From the NCBI RefSeq assembly GCF_021365465.1, contig NZ_CP089932.1:4216001-4280000 (forward strand): a stretch of 64,000 nt of DNA, written 5' to 3'. The notes under the pieces are model-generated. The model saw only the letters and a program-made list of their open reading frames with translations. It did no database searches and was not told where the DNA came from. Each line of letters opens with the position of its first letter. Position 1 is the first letter of the stretch. The DNA comes from Erwinia tracheiphila (lineage in GTDB: Bacteria; Pseudomonadota; Gammaproteobacteria; Enterobacterales; Enterobacteriaceae). Of this stretch, positions 60,460 to 64,000 are shown one piece after another. A program made the position numbers and the translations under genes.

Positions 60460-62049
60460 CTATGGAAAGAAAAGGAGTTTGCTGTCCTCCTGAGGTCTCA
60501 CGCCTTTCAGGCGGGCAGCTTTGATAAGATAACCATTAACCCTGCTGAACCGCCCCTGTTTATCTTCTGAGCAGTACAGTTTTGCCCGGGTAAAACGCTC
60601 CCCTTTGCGAACGCGATGTAACTGGAGTTTTTCAAACGACGTCTGAACCTGCTCCCTGTGACTGTCACTTCCGGTATCTTTCAGAAAAAGAAAGAAAATA
60701 TCCGGCACCAGAAGGTAAATAAAGCCGGCAACGGAATGTACCCGTGAGTCATGCTGATTGACGGTGATCCTGCCGGACACTATGCCGTCAGACAACCAGG
60801 CGAGAAAATCCTCGCCCGATCGTCGGGCATCGGCACCGACATTAACCGGGTAGCCCTGCACTCCCTTTGTGCCATGCAACAGACAGCCAGCACCGGTATC
60901 GTTATGCCGGGGGGCATCTTCCCTCTCAGCAGGCTCATCAGGAACGTCTTTCCCGACGGGCACCATTTCATCCGGCGCTACCGTGGCAGGCGTATTCACA
61001 TCAACGTCATCTGCAACCTCCGTGACTTCTGCACCCGCCACTGCGGAAAAAAGGCTGAGCAGCATATCGGCATCCTCCTGGCCCGGGCTGCCGTTATCCT
61101 GCTCTTCCGGCAGTTCCATGGCACTTACCCCGTCCAGTGGTGGCTGACTGTCCCCGCCATCGGTATCGTTGAGAGACGTCATCAGCTCCGAAGCGACCAG
61201 TTCCACCGGAGAAGAGGATAAATTATCGTCCGTCTGAACAGACAATACGCCCTCCTGCGGCGTCACCGACTCTGGCGGTGCAATGGCCACAGACGATTCA
61301 CCTGTCACCTTACAGAGTACCGGCGAGTCAACCTTCTCTGCCGCCTGGTCGAGCAACGTCCTGATAAGGGGCATATCTGGAGAACCATTGCGGAATGCAC
61401 CGGCAAGACTGAACAACGCTGCGGAGGTACCTGAAAGCCAGTTTATCGCTTCGGCGGGCATCAGTTGACCGGCGGCCAGCGCCGCCAGAGCAGAAGCATC
61501 ATGTGCGTTCGGGAGAGAAGGACGAAACCGGAAGCGATAAGGCACATCCGGCACAGATATGCCCGGTTGCCAGTTGGCGCCACTGGTGGTTTCGCCTTCA
61601 ATACTGGCCAGTAATGGCAGGTGATAACATAACGCAGCCCAGAAAATAACGGCCTGCCAGATAACACCCTGCGCAGCCTGTTCTTCCGGTGCCGCACCTG
61701 GTGGAAACATATACCCTCGGGCAAGCCTGACGGCATAAGCAGTAAAACGCAGGCTTAAATCACCAAATCCCCCTGCGTACGCCCACCGGCCATCAGGTGC
61801 CGCTGGTACATTCTGGGTTCGTTCAAGCAGGTGGTGCGCAGGAGCCAGATAAAGTCGCTGGTATACTTCGCCCGACAGAGCGTTATTTTCCCTGATTTTC
61901 TGCAGGGCATCCTTGCGTAATACGCTGATGGTCAGTTCTTCAGCCATAAGCGGAGAGAAATAACCTGTCGGCACCGAAACAGGGAGTTTGCCGGATGGCT
62001 CTGTGACAGCCGGCGTACGGGATAATAACGTTTTGATTTTATTTAGCAT
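60460..62049 (-). CDS. TraI_2-type relaxase of a PFGI-1/SPI-7-like ICE
   Basis: This 529-residue protein has an N-terminal TraI_2 domain (about 20-235; YFSPLMAEELTISVLRKDAL, LAPAHHLLERTQN, WQAVIFWAALCYHL), a low-complexity acidic and proline-rich middle (about 250-400), and a TraI_2_C domain (about 415-529; GEDFLAWLSDGIVSGRI and VNGYLIKAARLKGV). In related ICEs this protein nicks the transfer origin. Its start overlaps the helicase stop by 7 bp. Position next to the integrase at a tRNA is typical of these elements. Confidence 0.85.
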   Translation of the reverse strand: MLNKIKTLLSRTPAVTEPSGKLPVSVPTGYFSPLMAEELTISVLRKDALQKIRENNALSGEVYQRLYLAPAHHLLERTQNVPAAPDGRWAYAGGFGDLSLRFTAYAVRLARGYMFPPGAAPEEQAAQGVIWQAVIFWAALCYHLPLLASIEGETTSGANWQPGISVPDVPYRFRFRPSLPNAHDASALAALAAGQLMPAEAINWLSGTSAALFSLAGAFRNGSPDMPLIRTLLDQAAEKVDSPVLCKVTGESSVAIAPPESVTPQEGVLSVQTDDNLSSSPVELVASELMTSLNDTDGGDSQPPLDGVSAMELPEEQDNGSPGQEDADMLLSLFSAVAGAEVTEVADDVDVNTPATVAPDEMVPVGKDVPDEPAEREDAPRHNDTGAGCLLHGTKGVQGYPVNVGADARRSGEDFLAWLSDGIVSGRITVNQHDSRVHSVAGFIYLLVPDIFFLFLKDTGSDSHREQVQTSFEKLQLHRVRKGERFTRAKLYCSEDKQGRFSRVNGYLIKAARLKGVRPQEDSKLLFFP

Positions 62050-63527
62050 GGGAAAACCGCTTCTCCCTCATCGTTCTCCATATCATCCGTTGCAGGTTGT
62101 CCGCCATCTTTCTGCTCTTCACCTGCCTTCAGGCACAGCATCAGCTCATTCAGCACCAGGGTCTTACGGGCGCGTGTCACGGCCACATACAGCAGATTGG
62201 TTTCGTCCTGTCGCTCCTCTGCAGAGAGCAGCGGGTCGGTGATATCACAAAAATCCTCATTCAGTACGACGACATCCCATTCCAGCCCCTTACTGCGGTG
62301 CGCGGTGGAAACCGTGACCTGCGCGTCATTTTCATGCGTCACAACCTGACGGCGCATGATGGCCAGCTTTTGCGGCAGCGGGAAATACTCATCAAGCAAC
62401 CGGATGGCCTGATTCATCTCCACATCCTGTGTCGCCTTCGCAATGGAGCAATACTCCTCAAAGTCCTGGTAATCCTGACGGAGACGGGGAGACTGCATCC
62501 GTTCAGGCATATCCGCAGAGAACCAGTAAAGATCCTCCAGCTCTTCCGTCTTGTACCCTTCAATACCGCCCACCCAGAAGACTTTTCTCTCCTGCAGGCT
62601 GGCGGAGAGCGCGGCACCAATCACACCGGAGACCGTCCGGCTTAGAACGGCGAAATGGGGTACGTCAGCAGGCAGATGCATAATTACTTCATCATCCTCA
62701 CCACTGCCGGTGACTTTCATCTCCTCCCCGGACATGGCCAGCAGCACGTTCGCCATTTGTGCGACCGCGGGGCCAAACCGGAAGCTTGTTGTCAGCCACA
62801 GTCGATCAGCCTGTTCCAGCAGGGGGGAACTGAGCGCATTATCCGCGCCACGAAAGCGATAAATCTGCTGGTAGCGATCGCCAACCAGCACAACCCGACA
62901 GGGCTGACTGAGGACAAAGGCACTGGTGACCGGATTGGCGTCCTGGGCCTCATCAAAAAGAATGGTGTCCCATTGACTGGCAAGATTCGGCCCTGAAAGC
63001 TGAAAAAGCTTCAGGTAGACATCATGCGTGATCGGGAAATCAGATTCGGTACGACTCACCTCATACCAGAGAACCTGTACGGCCCCCAGAATTTTATCTG
63101 CAGAGAGGCCATGACGCTCATCTTCAGCCGGCAGATGGATAATGCCGGGTTCCGGCTCTGCACTACAGAGAAACGCATTCAGCCCCGTCAGCGCCAGACG
63201 CGCCAGCGGCCAGTGACGGGTATTCAGTTTCCGGGCCACATCGGTAATACGCAGATTTGCCGTCAGCCGGTGCCTGAAATGTCGGCCGAAATGCGACCAG
63301 GCCAGTTGATGGGAGGTTTTGCACTCAACATTAAAGGGAAACTTTTGTTCGGCTTCGTCGCGGATGGCTCTGTTGTAGGCAAGGTACAACATTTTGCTGT
63401 CCGGGTTCGCCTGAGCGAATTGCACCAGTGTGGTGGTTTTACCGGTACCTGCAAACGCATTGACCACAAGCTGATTGCCCAGCCATTCGATGATGGCGTT
63501 TTGTTCTGGTGTGGTTTTCCAGCTCAT
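62043..63527 (-). CDS. UvrD/Rep-like superfamily 1 helicase
   Basis: The start at ATG 63527 (GGAG upstream) gives 494 residues; the frame extends to 63629 without support. All SF1 motifs are present: Walker A NAFAGTGKTTTLV, motif II LFDEAQDANPV, motif III VGDRYQQIYRFRGA, motif IV-like TSFRFGPAVA, motif V STAHRSKGLEWDVVVL and motif VI LLYVAVTRAR. It partners the TraI_2-type relaxase in SPI-7-like ICEs, probably unwinding DNA during transfer. It overlaps the relaxase gene by 7 bp. Confidence 0.9.
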   Translation of the reverse strand: MSWKTTPEQNAIIEWLGNQLVVNAFAGTGKTTTLVQFAQANPDSKMLYLAYNRAIRDEAEQKFPFNVECKTSHQLAWSHFGRHFRHRLTANLRITDVARKLNTRHWPLARLALTGLNAFLCSAEPEPGIIHLPAEDERHGLSADKILGAVQVLWYEVSRTESDFPITHDVYLKLFQLSGPNLASQWDTILFDEAQDANPVTSAFVLSQPCRVVLVGDRYQQIYRFRGADNALSSPLLEQADRLWLTTSFRFGPAVAQMANVLLAMSGEEMKVTGSGEDDEVIMHLPADVPHFAVLSRTVSGVIGAALSASLQERKVFWVGGIEGYKTEELEDLYWFSADMPERMQSPRLRQDYQDFEEYCSIAKATQDVEMNQAIRLLDEYFPLPQKLAIMRRQVVTHENDAQVTVSTAHRSKGLEWDVVVLNEDFCDITDPLLSAEERQDETNLLYVAVTRARKTLVLNELMLCLKAGEEQKDGGQPATDDMENDEGEAVFPC

Positions 63528-63709
63528 TGGGTTCTCCGGGAATGACAGTTGAACACTCACACTGTCACCCGGGGGAGCCTGCGGCGAGAAAAAACCAGAT
63601 ATTCCTCTCCCGAAATAAATTTCCGGCATCCTCCTGACAGTTAAACCTTTTCCATGGTATTCGGAAGCCGCAGACTGGCGGTGTCTTTAGCACAGAGGGG
63701 AAAACTGAT

Positions 63710-64000
63710 ATGACGGCCAAACGAAAAAAATCTTTGTGGCGCATCTTTTATCGCAAAAATACAGGTGAGGACATCACCACAGAGTTGAAGTCACTCGAAG
63801 AGTGTCTTCTGGAAACTAAAAAATTAATGACGCCACAGAATTATATTATTTGCATTGAGAATAACGGTGAAAGAATTAAACGCTGGGATAGAGAAATAAT
63901 ATCAGGCTCAAACAGATGGTATTCCTGTGCTGTTGATGAGATTGAAATCCTTGGGAGGTTAATTGAAATAAATAAAATAACTACCCCACAGACTTCCCGG
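63710..64000 (+). CDS. Unknown ICE cargo protein (partial, runs off the right edge)
   Basis: An ATG at 63710 with GAGGGG nine bases upstream opens a frame that stays open for 97 codons to the window end. It begins MTAKRKKSLWRIFYRKNTGE and is charged, with helices rich in Lys and Glu (LKSLEECLLETKKLM, RWDREIISGSNRWYS). Codon use is more AT-rich than the neighbouring transfer genes. I do not recognise it. It is divergent from the helicase. Confidence 0.6.
   Translation, partial: MTAKRKKSLWRIFYRKNTGEDITTELKSLEECLLETKKLMTPQNYIICIENNGERIKRWDREIISGSNRWYSCAVDEIEILGRLIEINKITTPQTSR

Overview
The window reads as the chromosome of an enterobacterium. The backbone is the stretch known from E. coli near minute 94, in conserved order: hflK-hflX-hfq-miaA-mutL-amiB-tsaE-nnr, tRNA-Gly, orn, rsgA-psd-mscM, epmA, frdABCD, blc, ecnBA, efp, epmB, yjeI, groEL-groES, fxsA, aspA, dcuA, dsbD, yjdC, tRNA-Phe. 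An AmiB carrying two LysM modules, the absence of ampC, the number of insertion sequences and several broken genes suggest an Erwinia/Pantoea-type organism with a decaying genome. Erwinia tracheiphila is a plausible guess, but this is inference and not a species call.

Layout. Positions 1-8596 hold a tightly packed minus-strand cluster for RNA chaperoning, tRNA modification, mismatch repair, septum splitting and NAD(P)HX repair. From 8597 to 9964 there is decayed sequence where E. coli carries queG. Two identical tRNA-Gly(GCC) genes at 9965 and 32068 bracket about 22 kb of accessory DNA. This island contains an IS110-family element interrupted by an IS4-type element, an IS3-type remnant, a frameshifted RAQPRD-type gene of an integrating conjugative element (ICE), an orphan Hcp gene, and a long minus-strand run of surface genes: pilin, chaperone, usher, tip adhesin, TpsB transporter and a 3049-residue TpsA exoprotein with a repetitive C-terminus. 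The last five of these six genes are separated by only 13-22 bp. A small winged-helix regulator lies divergently beside the pilin gene.

From 32258 to 53531 the core resumes: oligoribonuclease, RsgA, phosphatidylserine decarboxylase, a mechanosensitive channel, the EF-P system (efp, epmA, epmB), fumarate reductase, Blc lipocalin, the entericidin locus (ecnA apparently intact, ecnB broken by a stop codon), GroE with a clear sigma-32-type promoter, FxsA, a collapsed aspA, DcuA and DsbD. cutA is missing between dcuA and dsbD, and yjdC is a pseudogene.

At 54267 lies a mutated tRNA-Phe copy and at 59116 an intact one. The 4.8 kb between them holds an IS3-family element, an IS1-family element, an IS5-family remnant and two damaged PAAR-type genes of type VI secretion. 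Right of the intact tRNA-Phe begins a PFGI-1/SPI-7-like ICE: tyrosine integrase, TraI_2-type relaxase and UvrD-like helicase, running off the window with a partial unknown gene.

Two tRNA loci have therefore acted as landing sites for accessory DNA, both carrying ICE-type genes and stray type VI parts. The intact frd operon and dcuA beside a deleted aspA point to trimmed anaerobic C4-dicarboxylate metabolism.
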